The notes: generated by a model not told the origin, from the letters alone. A DNA stretch of 64,000 bases from Streptosporangium amethystogenes (GCF_000721075.1 NZ_JOEQ01000034.1:1-64000); one strand, 5' to 3'; positions 51,370 to 60,484 are shown, counted from the stretch's first letter. A program made the numbers and translations.

Positions 51370-52097
51370 GCGATCTGCTGACCGTGGAGAACCTCACCGC
51401 CGGCTACGGCCAGGCGAAGGTGTTGCGCGGCATCTCGCTGCGCGTCGGGCAGCACGAGGCGGTCGGGCTGCTGGGGCCGAACGGCCACGGCAAGACCACG
51501 CTGCTGCGCTGCGTCTCCAACCTGCACCGGGCCGCCTCCGGCACGATCGCCTTCGCCGGGCGGGACACCAGGGGCGAGTCCCCCGGCAGCCTGGTCAGGC
51601 GCGGGCTCATCCACGTGCCACAGGGCTCGCGGCTGTTCCCGCAACTGACCGTGGAGGAGGCACTGCGGCTCTCCGCGTCCTCCAGCGGGCACTCCTCGAC
51701 CTGGCGGGACGGGATCGACCAGGTGTTCTCGGTCTTCCCCAAGCTCAAGGAACGGCGCCGGCAACTCACCGGCACGCTCAGCGGCGGGGAACGCCAGATG
51801 GCCAGCCTCGGCATGGGCCTGATGGCCCGGCCCACGCTGCTGATCCTCGACGAGCCCACGCTGGGCCTGTCACCGAAGGTCAAGCACGAGCTGAGTGAGT
51901 GCATCGTGCGGGTCCGCGCCGAGGTCTCGTCGGTCATCCTGATCGACGGCGACATGGACCTGGTGCTCGACCTGACCGACCGCTACCACGTCGTCCTGCA
52001 CGGCGACGTGGTGGACAGCGGCGCGTCGGACGGCAGCCGCAGCCGCGACGAGATGATGTCGCTCTTCCTGGGAGGGACCGCCGATGGACGGCATTAG
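51366..52097 (+). CDS. Liv-type ABC importer ATPase (LivF-like)
   Basis: Second nucleotide-binding subunit, 243 residues. Walker A GPNGHGKTT, signature LSGGERQ and Walker B LLILDEPTLGLSP are canonical, and HVPQGSRLFPQLTVEE is the typical LivF-type Q-loop region. The end of the catalytic core reads ILIDGDMDLVL where LivF usually has LVEQN, a variant. It overlaps the LivG gene by 4 bp and the permease by 14 bp. Confidence 0.93.
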   Translation: MSDLLTVENLTAGYGQAKVLRGISLRVGQHEAVGLLGPNGHGKTTLLRCVSNLHRAASGTIAFAGRDTRGESPGSLVRRGLIHVPQGSRLFPQLTVEEALRLSASSSGHSSTWRDGIDQVFSVFPKLKERRRQLTGTLSGGERQMASLGMGLMARPTLLILDEPTLGLSPKVKHELSECIVRVRAEVSSVILIDGDMDLVLDLTDRYHVVLHGDVVDSGASDGSRSRDEMMSLFLGGTADGRH

Positions 52098-52959
52098 TGT
52101 CATCGTGACGAGCACGCTCGTCCTCGGCGGCCTCTACATGCTCATGGCGGCGGGGCTGACGCTGATCTGGTCCACGCTGCGGGTCTTCAACTTCGGGCAC
52201 GGCGCGCTGATGATGTTCGGCGCCTACCTGACCTGGACGCTGCTGGACGCCGGCGGGCTGCCGGTGGCGGTCGCGCTGCTCGGCGCCGTGGCGGCGATGG
52301 CAGTGATCGGAGTGGCCTACGAGTTCCTGCTGGTCAGCCCGTTCATCCGGCGCCCAGGAGGCGACATGCTGGTGATGGTCGCCACACTGGCGGCCACCAT
52401 GCTGCTGCAGAGCGGCGCCCAGCTGATCTGGGGACCGGAGATCAAGCAGCTCCCGCCGTTCGGTGGTGCGCGCGTCGAGGTCGCCGGGGCGGTCGCCCAG
52501 GGCAGCCAGCTTGTCACGATCCTGCTGGCCCCGCTGCTGGTGGGCCTGCTGGCCCTGGTCCTCAAACGCACCGGCATCGGACTGACCGTACGGGCGCTGG
52601 AACAGAACCGCGAGCACGCCCAACTGCTCGGCATCGCACCGCGCCGGGTCTACGTCTTCGTGGTCGTGGTCGCGATCGGCCTGGCCACCGTGGCCGGGGC
52701 GCTGCTCGGCAGCATGCAGTTCATCTCCCCGGGTATGGGCGGCGACCCGCTGCTGCGTGCCTTCGTGGTGCTCGCCTTGGGCGGAGCCGGCAGCCTGACG
52801 GGCACCATCGCCGGCGCGTACGCCATCGGCCTGCTCGAGGCCGTCACCACCTACTACTTCGGGCTCTCCTGGAGCCCGGTCCTGGTCTTCCTCGCAATGA
52901 TCGTGATCATGCTGGTCAAACCCGAGGGACTGCTGCGGACCAAGGTGAGGAGCGCGTGA
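52084..52959 (+). CDS. Liv-type ABC importer permease (LivH-like)
   Basis: Polytopic permease of 291 residues with about eight hydrophobic segments. The N-terminal stretch GGLYMLMAAGLTLIWSTLRV followed by FNFGHGALMMFGAY is the LivH family mark, and RALEQNREHAQLLGI is the coupling loop for the ATPase. It overlaps both neighbours and forms the membrane heterodimer with the LivM-type protein. Confidence 0.93.
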   Translation: MDGISVIVTSTLVLGGLYMLMAAGLTLIWSTLRVFNFGHGALMMFGAYLTWTLLDAGGLPVAVALLGAVAAMAVIGVAYEFLLVSPFIRRPGGDMLVMVATLAATMLLQSGAQLIWGPEIKQLPPFGGARVEVAGAVAQGSQLVTILLAPLLVGLLALVLKRTGIGLTVRALEQNREHAQLLGIAPRRVYVFVVVVAIGLATVAGALLGSMQFISPGMGGDPLLRAFVVLALGGAGSLTGTIAGAYAIGLLEAVTTYYFGLSWSPVLVFLAMIVIMLVKPEGLLRTKVRSA

Positions 52960-53963
52960 ACGTCATGACCAACCTGCGCTCCTGGGCCGGCTGGCCGGTC
53001 TACGCGACAGTCCTGGTGGCCCTGCCACTGGTCTTCACCGACCCGCACGCCCGGCTGCTGCTGATCCTCTTCACGATGTACGGCGTGCTCGCCATGAGCT
53101 GGAACCTCACCCTCGGTTTCGCCGGCATCTTCAACTTCGCCCAGATCGGGTTCTTCGGCATCGGCGCCTACACCACGGGCATCCTGGCCACCCGCACCGG
53201 CATCGACCCGTGGCTGGCCCTGCCGATCTCGGGGTTCTCGGCCCTGCTGGCCTCGCTGGTGGCGTTCCTGCCGGTGCTGCGGCTGCGCGGCATCTACGTG
53301 GGCCTGGCCACGTACGTCTTCTCCCAGCTCTGCATCTACCTGGTGCTCGGGCAGGCGGGCCTGACCGGCGGATCCAACGGCATCGTCGGCATCCCCCGCC
53401 TCAGCCTGGGCGACGTCAACCTGCGGGCCGACGGCCGGATCGGCTACTACTTCCTCGGCGCCGCGCTGCTGTTCGCGGTCACCGTGCTGGTACGGGTGCT
53501 GACCCGCTCGACCCTGGGCATGTCGCTGCTGGCACTGCGCGACAACGAGGCGCTGGCCACCAGCCGGGGCGTCTCCAGGGTGCGCCAGCACCTGATCGTC
53601 TTCATGGTCGGCGCGGCCGTGGCCGGGGTGGCCGGCAGTTTCAACGCCTTCCTCAACGGCGTGGTCAGCACCGACGTCTTCGGCTTCGGCTACCTGACCC
53701 TGCTGCTCAGCATGATCTTCCTGGGCGGCAGCGGCAGTGTCTACGGGCCGATCGTCGGCGCCGTGGTCGTCACCCTGGTCTCCGACGTGCTGCAGGACGC
53801 CGGGGCCTGGCGCGACATGGTGATCGCCATGCTGATCCTCGTGGTGCTCTGGATCGCCCCCAAGGGCCTGGCCGGCATCGCGAACTCCGTCCTCACCTCG
53901 CTCCGGCGGCCCCGCCCTCCCGCTCCGGAGCCCCTTCCCACCACCTCGAAGGAGACCGTATGA
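52956..53963 (+). CDS. Liv-type ABC importer permease (LivM-like)
   Basis: Second permease, 335 residues. NLTLGFAGIFNFAQIGFFGI is typical of LivM, and ALRDNEALATSRGVS is the coupling loop. The GTG overlaps the LivH stop by 4 bp; its own stop overlaps the M20 peptidase ATG by 4 bp. The C-terminal tail is Pro-rich. Confidence 0.93.
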   Translation: MNVMTNLRSWAGWPVYATVLVALPLVFTDPHARLLLILFTMYGVLAMSWNLTLGFAGIFNFAQIGFFGIGAYTTGILATRTGIDPWLALPISGFSALLASLVAFLPVLRLRGIYVGLATYVFSQLCIYLVLGQAGLTGGSNGIVGIPRLSLGDVNLRADGRIGYYFLGAALLFAVTVLVRVLTRSTLGMSLLALRDNEALATSRGVSRVRQHLIVFMVGAAVAGVAGSFNAFLNGVVSTDVFGFGYLTLLLSMIFLGGSGSVYGPIVGAVVVTLVSDVLQDAGAWRDMVIAMLILVVLWIAPKGLAGIANSVLTSLRRPRPPAPEPLPTTSKETV

Positions 53964-55285
53964 CCACCGAACACGACGTGACCCGCCGGGTGCTGGAGCA
54001 GGTCGACCTGCTCGCCGAGCGGATGGTCTCCAGCCTGGCCGACGCGATCGCCATCCCCAGCGTGAACCCGCGCTACCCCGGCCAGGAGTACGACAAGATC
54101 GTCGGGGCGGAGGGCGACGTCAGCGCACTGCTCGGCGACCTGTACGCCGAGGCCGGGGCCAAGGTCACCAAGGTCACCGTGGAGCGGGGCCGCGACAACG
54201 CCTGCGGCGTCGTGTCCGGCGCGGGCGGCGGCCGGTCGCTGCTGCTCAACGGGCACGTCGACGTCGTACCGCCGGGCCGTCTCGACCGGTGGCGCGGCGA
54301 CCCGTTCCGCGCCCAGGTCACCGACGACGCGGTGATCGGACGCGGCGCGACGGACATGAAGGGCGGCCTGGTCGCCGCGGCCTACGCGGCCCTCGCGCTG
54401 CGCGGGGCCGGCGTGCGCCTGGCCGGTGACCTGGTCCTGCAGGGCGTCGTCGGCGAGGAGGTCGGCGACCACGAGGCGGGCACCACCGCGGTGCTGGAGG
54501 CCGGGTTCGGCGCGGACGCGGCCATCGTCTGCGAGCCGTCCGGGCAGGCGGGCACCCTGCCGGCGTCGGTGCCGGTGACACCGGGCCTGCTCTGGTTCAG
54601 CGTCTCCCTGGAGGGCAAGACCGCGCACTCCGGGCTGCGGGGCATGACCGTGCACCCGACCCTGGAGGGCGACGCGCTCGGCGTCAACACCGTCGACAAG
54701 TTCTGGGTGATCTACCAGGCGCTGCGCGCGCTGGAGGACGACTGGGCCCGGCACAACCGGCACCCGCTCTTCCCTCCCGGCTACTTCAACCTGCTGCCCG
54801 GCGTGCTGCGGGCCAACCCCTCAGGCATCCTGGTGCCCTTCTTCCTCGCCGACGAGCTGGTCGTGGAGTACTGCGTCTACCACCACCCCGACCGGTCCAA
54901 CGAGGAGGTCATGGCCGAGATCGAGTCCCGGGTCATGGACGCCTGCCGCACCGACCCGTGGCTGCGCGAGCACCCGCCGGTGTTCGAGTGGAAGCTGCTC
55001 TGGCCGCCGTACTCGCTGCCCGACGACGCCCCGCTGAGCGCGACGCTGGTCGGCGCGCACACCACGGCGACCGGCGGGCAGCCGCCGCTGACGACCGGTT
55101 TCATGGGCGTGTGCGACCTGACCTGGATGGACCGCAAGGGCATCGGCGGCCTGGTGTACGGCCCGGGCGTCGGCTACACCGCGCACGCGGAGAACGAGTA
55201 CGTGGAGATCGCCCAGCTGGTGCAGTCGGCGAAGACCTACGCGCTGACCGCGATCGACTGGTGCGGGCTCGCGGACGAGCGGTGA
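53960..55285 (+). CDS. M20-family peptidase (ArgE/DapE/ACY1-like)
   Basis: Two-zinc amidohydrolase or peptidase of 441 residues. NGHVDVVPPG, GRGATDMKGGL and VVGEEVGDHEAGT carry the metal ligands and the general base Glu; KTAHSGLRG lies in the lid domain. The family deacylates N-acyl amino acids. It closes the importer operon and probably acts on the imported compound. GAAGGAG precedes the ATG at 53960. It is a different M20 branch from the gene at 41121. Confidence 0.92.
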   Translation: MTTEHDVTRRVLEQVDLLAERMVSSLADAIAIPSVNPRYPGQEYDKIVGAEGDVSALLGDLYAEAGAKVTKVTVERGRDNACGVVSGAGGGRSLLLNGHVDVVPPGRLDRWRGDPFRAQVTDDAVIGRGATDMKGGLVAAAYAALALRGAGVRLAGDLVLQGVVGEEVGDHEAGTTAVLEAGFGADAAIVCEPSGQAGTLPASVPVTPGLLWFSVSLEGKTAHSGLRGMTVHPTLEGDALGVNTVDKFWVIYQALRALEDDWARHNRHPLFPPGYFNLLPGVLRANPSGILVPFFLADELVVEYCVYHHPDRSNEEVMAEIESRVMDACRTDPWLREHPPVFEWKLLWPPYSLPDDAPLSATLVGAHTTATGGQPPLTTGFMGVCDLTWMDRKGIGGLVYGPGVGYTAHAENEYVEIAQLVQSAKTYALTAIDWCGLADER

Positions 55286-55444
55286 GCACCGGACGGCCGC
55301 GAGGCTGCAGAGCGCCGGTGGACGGGGGACGTTCGCCGGGCGGCGCTCGACCCGAGGGCGGCGTTCTCTTTTCGTACGGTTCGTGGCATGATCCCTTCCT
55401 TGCGACGCGCCGCACGATCCGGCGGCCGCCCATGAGGAGGCAAC

Positions 55445-56389
55445 ATGCTCGGCACCCCTGAGCCGCGCACCGTCGCGGCCCAGCTCCGCGACGTGCTGCC
55501 CAAGCTGCCCCGTGCGGAGCAGCGGGTCGCCCGCACCCTGCTCGCGGGCTACCCGACCGCCGGTCTGGAGCCGCTGGCGACCGTCGCGAGCCAGGCTCAG
55601 ACCAGCCCGGCCACCGTGCTGCGGCTGGCCTACCGTCTGGGTTTCGACGGCTACCCGGAGTTGCAGCAGGCGCTCAAGCGCGAGACCCAGCAGCGCTACT
55701 CCTCTCCCCTGGCCCAGTACGGCAGTGCCGAGGAGGACACCGGCAGGGTGCTGAGCCGGTCCCGCCGGGTGCTGCTGGACGCCACCGCCATGACCTTCGA
55801 CCAGCTTCCCGAGGGGGAGCTGGTCAAGGCCGCGGAACTGCTGGCCGACCCCGGCCGCCGCGTCTCGGCGGCCGGTGGCCGGTTCAGCACCATCCTGGCC
55901 CAGTACCTCATCGCCCACCTGCACCAGTTGCGTCCCAACGCGACGTACATCGCCGGGTCCACCGCCGACCACGCCGCCCACCTGCTCGACATGGGCCGCC
56001 GCGACGTGCTGGTGCTCTTCGACTACCGGCGCTACCAGCGCGAGACGATCGCCTTCGCCCGCGCCGCCGCGGCGCGCAACGTGAAGATCGTGCTGTTGAC
56101 CGACCCGTGGCTGTCGCCCGCCGCCACGGTGGCGGATGTCGTGCTGCCCGCCCAGGTCCGCTCGCCCTCCCCGTTCGACTCGCTGACCCCGGCGGTCGCG
56201 GTGCTCGAAACGCTGGTCGCCGCGGTGGTCGAGCAGCTCGGTGAGGCGGGCAGGAGCCGGGTGGCCGAGTACGACCAGATGGCCGACGACGTGCTGCGCG
56301 AGGACGACGGGCCGCTCACCCCTGCCGGGCCCGGCAGCGGCGCCGAGCCGCCCCGCGGGACCCGGACGACCGCGGAAAACCACTCCTGA
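55445..56389 (+). CDS. RpiR/MurR-family transcriptional regulator
   Basis: Regulator of 314 residues with an N-terminal HTH_6 domain (VASQAQTSPATVLRLAYRLG) and a C-terminal SIS domain that normally binds a phosphosugar (about 130-270, with NVKIVLLTDPWLSP). GAGGAGG lies 4 nt before the ATG. It follows the M20 peptidase by 160 nt and is the only regulator inside the catabolic region, so it is the leading candidate for its control. Actinobacterial RpiR proteins also regulate amino acid and amine catabolism. Confidence 0.9.
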   Translation: MLGTPEPRTVAAQLRDVLPKLPRAEQRVARTLLAGYPTAGLEPLATVASQAQTSPATVLRLAYRLGFDGYPELQQALKRETQQRYSSPLAQYGSAEEDTGRVLSRSRRVLLDATAMTFDQLPEGELVKAAELLADPGRRVSAAGGRFSTILAQYLIAHLHQLRPNATYIAGSTADHAAHLLDMGRRDVLVLFDYRRYQRETIAFARAAAARNVKIVLLTDPWLSPAATVADVVLPAQVRSPSPFDSLTPAVAVLETLVAAVVEQLGEAGRSRVAEYDQMADDVLREDDGPLTPAGPGSGAEPPRGTRTTAENHS

Positions 56390-56490
56390 CGGTACTTCCG
56401 ACGCCACTTCCGGCGGTGACCCGTACGCGCCGGCCGCCACCGTGTGCCAACGAGTACGGGTCACGCCCGATGCCTGCGGACGCTCGGCCG

Positions 56491-56895
56491 TCAGGCCGCG
56501 CAACCGGCGTACTCGTCGTGGCGCCGGAGCATGGCGGCCAGCATCAGCGGGAACATCGCCAGGTGGGCGAGCGTCATCACGGCACCGCCGTCGACGAGAC
56601 CCAGCCAGAGCAGCGGGAAGAGCGGCACGACGGGGACGAACATGGCGGCGCACATCTCCAGGGTGGCCGCCCAGCCGTGGCCCCGGTAGCGCATCCAGAT
56701 CGCCATGCCCACGGACATGTCGAACGCCATCAGCAGGTAGGCGAGCTCGGGCTGCCGCTCGTGGGAGAAGCCGATCCCGACGGCGGACAGGAGCATGCCC
56801 AGGACGAACATGCCGGCGAACATCGCGATGACCATCTCGACGTAGTGCCAGGCGAACCTGCGCCGGCGGCGGGTGACGGTTGCTGTCTGAGTCAT
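56491..56895 (-). CDS. Small integral membrane protein
   Basis: A 134-residue protein with four hydrophobic helices (for example VIAMFAGMFVLGMLLSAVGI and LAHLAMFPLMLAAMLRRHDE). Met-rich helices and a GHGW loop; no family I can name. It is divergent from the GlxA-type regulator with about 98 nt between them and is the obvious candidate target of that regulator. ATG at 56895 leads into a basic N terminus RRRRRFAW. Confidence 0.8.
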   Translation of the reverse strand: MTQTATVTRRRRRFAWHYVEMVIAMFAGMFVLGMLLSAVGIGFSHERQPELAYLLMAFDMSVGMAIWMRYRGHGWAATLEMCAAMFVPVVPLFPLLWLGLVDGGAVMTLAHLAMFPLMLAAMLRRHDEYAGCAA

Positions 56896-56981
56896 GCCTC
56901 CACCGTGCCGCCGTACCGGCCGCGCACCAAGAAAGGCCGCCGCATAGGTCTGGAAACCTGGGATTCCTGTCTTTTCTGACA

Positions 56982-56996
56982 TACGCTCACCCCGTG
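56982..56996 (+). promoter_or_regulatory. Leaderless-type promoter of the GlxA-like regulator
   Basis: TACGCT at 56982-56987 lies exactly 6 nt before the GTG at 56994, the layout of actinobacterial leaderless promoters. There is no ribosome site before the GTG. Confidence 0.5.
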
Positions 56997-57998
56997 CTCG
57001 AACGCCGGATCGCCGTCATCGGATACGACGCGGCGGAGTTGCTCGACATCGCCTGCGTGACCACGACCCTGGAGAGCGCGAACTGGCATGGCGCCGATCC
57101 CTTCTACCGCCTTCGCCTGGCCACCCCCGGAGGCCGCCCCATCACCTGCGGCACCGGCCTGACGCTCCAGGCCCAGGAGGCCCTTGAACGGGTCGCCGGG
57201 CCGCTCGACACGCTCATCGTGTCGGGAGGCATGGGCCACGAGGCCGCGGCCGGCAACCGATTGATCGTCGCTCACGTCCGCCGCCTGGCACGCGAGAGCC
57301 GCCGCGTCGCGTCGGTGTGCACCGGAGCCGACATCCTGGCCGCCGCGGGCCTGCTCGACGGCCGGCGCGCCACCACCCACTGGCAGTCGGCGCACGAGAT
57401 CGCCGCCCGCCACCCGAAGGTCGACATCGATCCCGGCCCGATCTTCATCCGGGACGGGGACACCTACACCTCCGCCGGCATCACCAGCGCGCTGGACCTC
57501 ACCCTCGCCCTCATCGAGGAGGACCACGGCGCCGAGCTGGCACGGCGGGTGGCGCGGAGCCTGGTGACCTACCTGCAACGCCCCGGCAACCAGGCGCAGA
57601 TGAGCATGTTCACCGCCGCCGAATCTCCGGAGAACGGCCTGGTCAAGCAGGTCGTCGACCACATCACCGGGCACCTGGACGCCGATCTGACCACGGCCAC
57701 CCTGGCGAGCGGCGCGGGCGTGAGCGAGCGGCACCTGACCCGCCTGTTCCTCAGGCACCTCGGGCGGTCCCCGGGCCGGTTCGTCCGCCAGGCCCGCACC
57801 GAGGCCGCCGCGCACCTGCTGGTCTCCACCTCCCTGCCGATGGCCGGGGTGGCGGCCCGCTGCGGCTTCGGAACCACGGAGACGCTGCGCCAGGCGTTCG
57901 CCGACCGTTACGGAATCCCACCCTCGCGCTACCGCGCCACGGCCACCTCCACAGGGCAGGCTCACCTGAAAGTCGCCGGGAAAACCTCGATGCAGTAA
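56994..57998 (+). CDS. GlxA-type transcriptional regulator (DJ-1/PfpI + AraC)
   Basis: Regulator of 334 residues. The N-terminal DJ-1/PfpI-like domain has VASVCTGADILAAAGLLDGR with the elbow Cys. The C-terminal AraC-type DNA-binding domain shows SERHLTRLFLRHLGRSPGRF and VAARCGFGTTETLRQAFADR. GlxA relatives sense small metabolites. It is divergent from the small membrane protein gene at 56895. GTG at 56994 has no ribosome site but a suitably placed -10 element, suggesting a leaderless mRNA. Confidence 0.9.
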   Translation: MLERRIAVIGYDAAELLDIACVTTTLESANWHGADPFYRLRLATPGGRPITCGTGLTLQAQEALERVAGPLDTLIVSGGMGHEAAAGNRLIVAHVRRLARESRRVASVCTGADILAAAGLLDGRRATTHWQSAHEIAARHPKVDIDPGPIFIRDGDTYTSAGITSALDLTLALIEEDHGAELARRVARSLVTYLQRPGNQAQMSMFTAAESPENGLVKQVVDHITGHLDADLTTATLASGAGVSERHLTRLFLRHLGRSPGRFVRQARTEAAAHLLVSTSLPMAGVAARCGFGTTETLRQAFADRYGIPPSRYRATATSTGQAHLKVAGKTSMQ

Positions 57999-58176
57999 GT
58001 GGCCCTGTCCAGGCGGCAGGCCTCACCCGACGATGTCGGCCCCCTTGAAGGCGGGCCTGCCTACGCCGCCGCGGAGCACGGAGGCGGGGCGATGACGGTC
58101 CCGAGAAAACCGAGACGGCCGTGGTGAAGGTTCAGGGAATCCCGCGCCGGGACCACTCCGCGCTCGGGCGACGCGA

Positions 58177-58782
58177 TTACCTCCTCTCCCTGAGTACTTT
58201 CTTGTACTCAGCGAGAGCGGTACGGATGTCGGCGGTGGCGGTGTCCTTTCCGAACATGCTGTAGACGGTGATCTCGTGCTCCGCGGACTCGCCGAAAGGC
58301 TCGTCGCCGCCACCGTCGCTGTCCCACCGGCGCTCTCGCTGGTACTCGTCGTAGTGTCCGATGAGGGTGGCGCACCCGGCCTGGACACGTTTCGCACCCA
58401 CCCAGGCTCCACCACACGCTGGACGTTCAGTGAAGACCCAGTCGAGAACGTATATCCTGGGCCACTCTTCCGTCCTCTTGAGTTCGGCGAGTCTCTCATT
58501 GAAATGAAAGAACTGATACTCTGAATGACTGTCGTTGACTCTGGCCTTCTTTCCGTAGATGCCGTACTCCACCATCACCCCAACGCCGGTGCTGGTCGCG
58601 GTGAGCACCAGGTCGGGGAATACATCCGGCGAACACAGGCTCGGATTTTTTTCGCGTCGGGTGAAATGGAACGTTGCAATGTTCTGGCCGGGCGTGACTC
58701 CCTCGCCCACGCGTAACCTGGCCGCCGCCGACGTGTATATACCCTGACCGTACGCCTCATTTTGCACCCATTCGTACTTCAC
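58177..58782 (-). CDS. Protein of unknown function with a possible deaminase-like fold
   Basis: A 201-residue protein lying in DNA with clearly lower GC and different codon use from its neighbours. It has HSE (86-88), TERPAC with C123, and C137, a pattern that could match the His-x-Glu ... Pro-Cys ... Cys zinc site of nucleic-acid deaminases found in polymorphic toxins; the Cys spacing is unusual, so this is a guess. There is no signal peptide. No immunity gene is obvious beside it. Otherwise a hypothetical protein of foreign origin. Confidence 0.6.
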   Translation of the reverse strand: MKYEWVQNEAYGQGIYTSAAARLRVGEGVTPGQNIATFHFTRREKNPSLCSPDVFPDLVLTATSTGVGVMVEYGIYGKKARVNDSHSEYQFFHFNERLAELKRTEEWPRIYVLDWVFTERPACGGAWVGAKRVQAGCATLIGHYDEYQRERRWDSDGGGDEPFGESAEHEITVYSMFGKDTATADIRTALAEYKKVLRERR

Positions 58783-59176
58783 GAACGCTCCTTTTCCTTA
58801 CTGTCTTTCGCGACACTCGGACGTTACGTTATGGTATGTAGGCTGTCGAGGTTATGCATATCTCCCCCGAACGCCCATACCGCCGGTCACCACTCTTGTG
58901 CCACGGGGCGCCAATCACCCAGATTCGCCGTGACCATACTCCGCCAGCCCTCCGACTCGGCCATCAACACAAGAAGAAGTAATCGTGTACTTAATTCACG
59001 TAGGCTTCAGTGAAATCGGGAGACCGGCCGTACAATCGGATTGCCCCCGCCGCCAGGGCGAGTTGCAGGAAAAAAGCGAGCACCACACTAACCACGGGTT
59101 GAACATCTGCCGACCCACCCGTTCCTAACGTTTCCATAGTCGACGAAAAGTCGGCGTCGGATCGAAGGGGCGGGTC
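58783..59176. other. AT-richer intergenic region with a possible small membrane ORF
   Basis: 394 nt of lower GC between two divergent genes. A minus-strand frame 58991-59137 would encode 48 residues with one hydrophobic helix (VSVVLAFFLQLALAAGAIRL). It has no ribosome site, so I do not list it as a gene. The rest probably holds promoters for both flanking genes. Confidence 0.35.
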
Positions 59177-60484
59177 ATGTGGCGACTGAGAAGTGAGCGG
59201 CGAAAGCCCGGTGTGATCATCCCTCTGATCGGGTTGACGGCGTGCGTCCTGTCCGCCTGTGCGGGCGGGCGGCCGGCGCCGGGCCCGCTTCACCACGCCG
59301 GGGCCGTCGGCGGGACGCCCTCCGCCGCATCGCCGGGCAGCGCGGCGAGCGCCTCGGCCACCCGATCGGCCACACCGGTGGACATCTACGCCCACGACCG
59401 GCCCGGGATGCTCAGCCCGGTCGCGGCGAGGTTTCCCGAGCGGGTCTATGTGCCCAACAGCGAGAGCGACACCGTCAGCGTGATCGACCCGCGTACCTAC
59501 CGGGTGCTCCGCACCTTCACGGTGGGCCGGCGACCGCAGCACGTCGTCCCCTCGTGGGATCTGAAGACGCTCTGGGTCAACAACAACGACGGCAACTCCC
59601 TGACACCGATCAACCCCATGACCGGCAAGGCGGGCAAGCCGGTGTTCGTCGACGACCCCTACAACCTGTACTTCACCCCGGACGGCCGCACCGCCCTGGT
59701 GATGGCCGAGCGGGAGAACCGGCTCGACTTCCTCAACCCGCGCACCATGCGGCTCCGGCACTCGCTGCACATGCCCTGCCGGGGGATCAACCACGCGGAC
59801 TTCACCGCCGACGGCAACCTCCTCCTCGGCAGCTGCGAGTTCTCCGGCCAGCTGGTGGTCGTCGACACAGCCGCCCGTAAGGTCCGCGCCGTCATCGACC
59901 TGGCGGACGGCACCACACGACGCAGGGGCATCCGGCGCGCGACCCCGCAGGGCGACAACGCGTCGTACCAGATGGAACACGACATGGCGCACGACGCCAT
60001 GCGGCACGGCCACATGCCGTACCCCAACATGCCACAGGATGTGAAACTCTCCCCGGACGGCACCGTCTTCTACGTCGCCGACATGGCCAAGGACGGCGTG
60101 TGGCTCGTCGACGCCGGGGGGTTCCGGGTCACGGGTTTCGTCAAAACCGGCGCGGGCGCCCACGGCCTCTACGTCAGCCGGGACTCGAAGGTGCTGTACG
60201 TCTCCAACCGGGGCGCCGGGTCGGTCTCGGTCATCTCCTTCGCCCTTCGCAGCCCGATCGACACCTGGCACATTCCCGGAGGCGGCTCACCGGACATGGG
60301 CGGCGTGTCGGCCGACGGCCGCCACCTGTGGCTGTCCGGACGCTATGACGGGGTGGTCTACGTGTTCGACACCGAGAACGGCAGCCTCGTCCGCAAGATC
60401 GATGTCGGCGCCGGCCCGCACGGCCTGTCCATCTACCCCCAGCCCGGACGCTACTCACTCGGCCACACGGGGATCTTCCGCTGA
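59177..60484 (+). CDS. YncE-like beta-propeller lipoprotein with Met/His-rich insert
   Basis: Exported lipoprotein of 435 residues: lipobox LSAC with Cys28, a low-complexity linker, then a seven-blade-type propeller of YVPNSESDTVSVID-like repeats, e.g. VLYVSNRGAGSVSVISFA. Near residues 265-285 an insert holds five Met and four His within about 21 residues (MEHDMAHDAMRHGHM core), resembling copper-binding segments. A role in extracellular copper handling or as a binding scaffold is inference. AAGGGG precedes the ATG at 59177. Single gene. Confidence 0.85.
   Translation: MWRLRSERRKPGVIIPLIGLTACVLSACAGGRPAPGPLHHAGAVGGTPSAASPGSAASASATRSATPVDIYAHDRPGMLSPVAARFPERVYVPNSESDTVSVIDPRTYRVLRTFTVGRRPQHVVPSWDLKTLWVNNNDGNSLTPINPMTGKAGKPVFVDDPYNLYFTPDGRTALVMAERENRLDFLNPRTMRLRHSLHMPCRGINHADFTADGNLLLGSCEFSGQLVVVDTAARKVRAVIDLADGTTRRRGIRRATPQGDNASYQMEHDMAHDAMRHGHMPYPNMPQDVKLSPDGTVFYVADMAKDGVWLVDAGGFRVTGFVKTGAGAHGLYVSRDSKVLYVSNRGAGSVSVISFALRSPIDTWHIPGGGSPDMGGVSADGRHLWLSGRYDGVVYVFDTENGSLVRKIDVGAGPHGLSIYPQPGRYSLGHTGIFR

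Noticed and set aside
58991..59137. 48-codon minus-strand ORF with one hydrophobic helix.
   Set aside because: No ribosome site and no supporting neighbour; mentioned only in the intergenic note.
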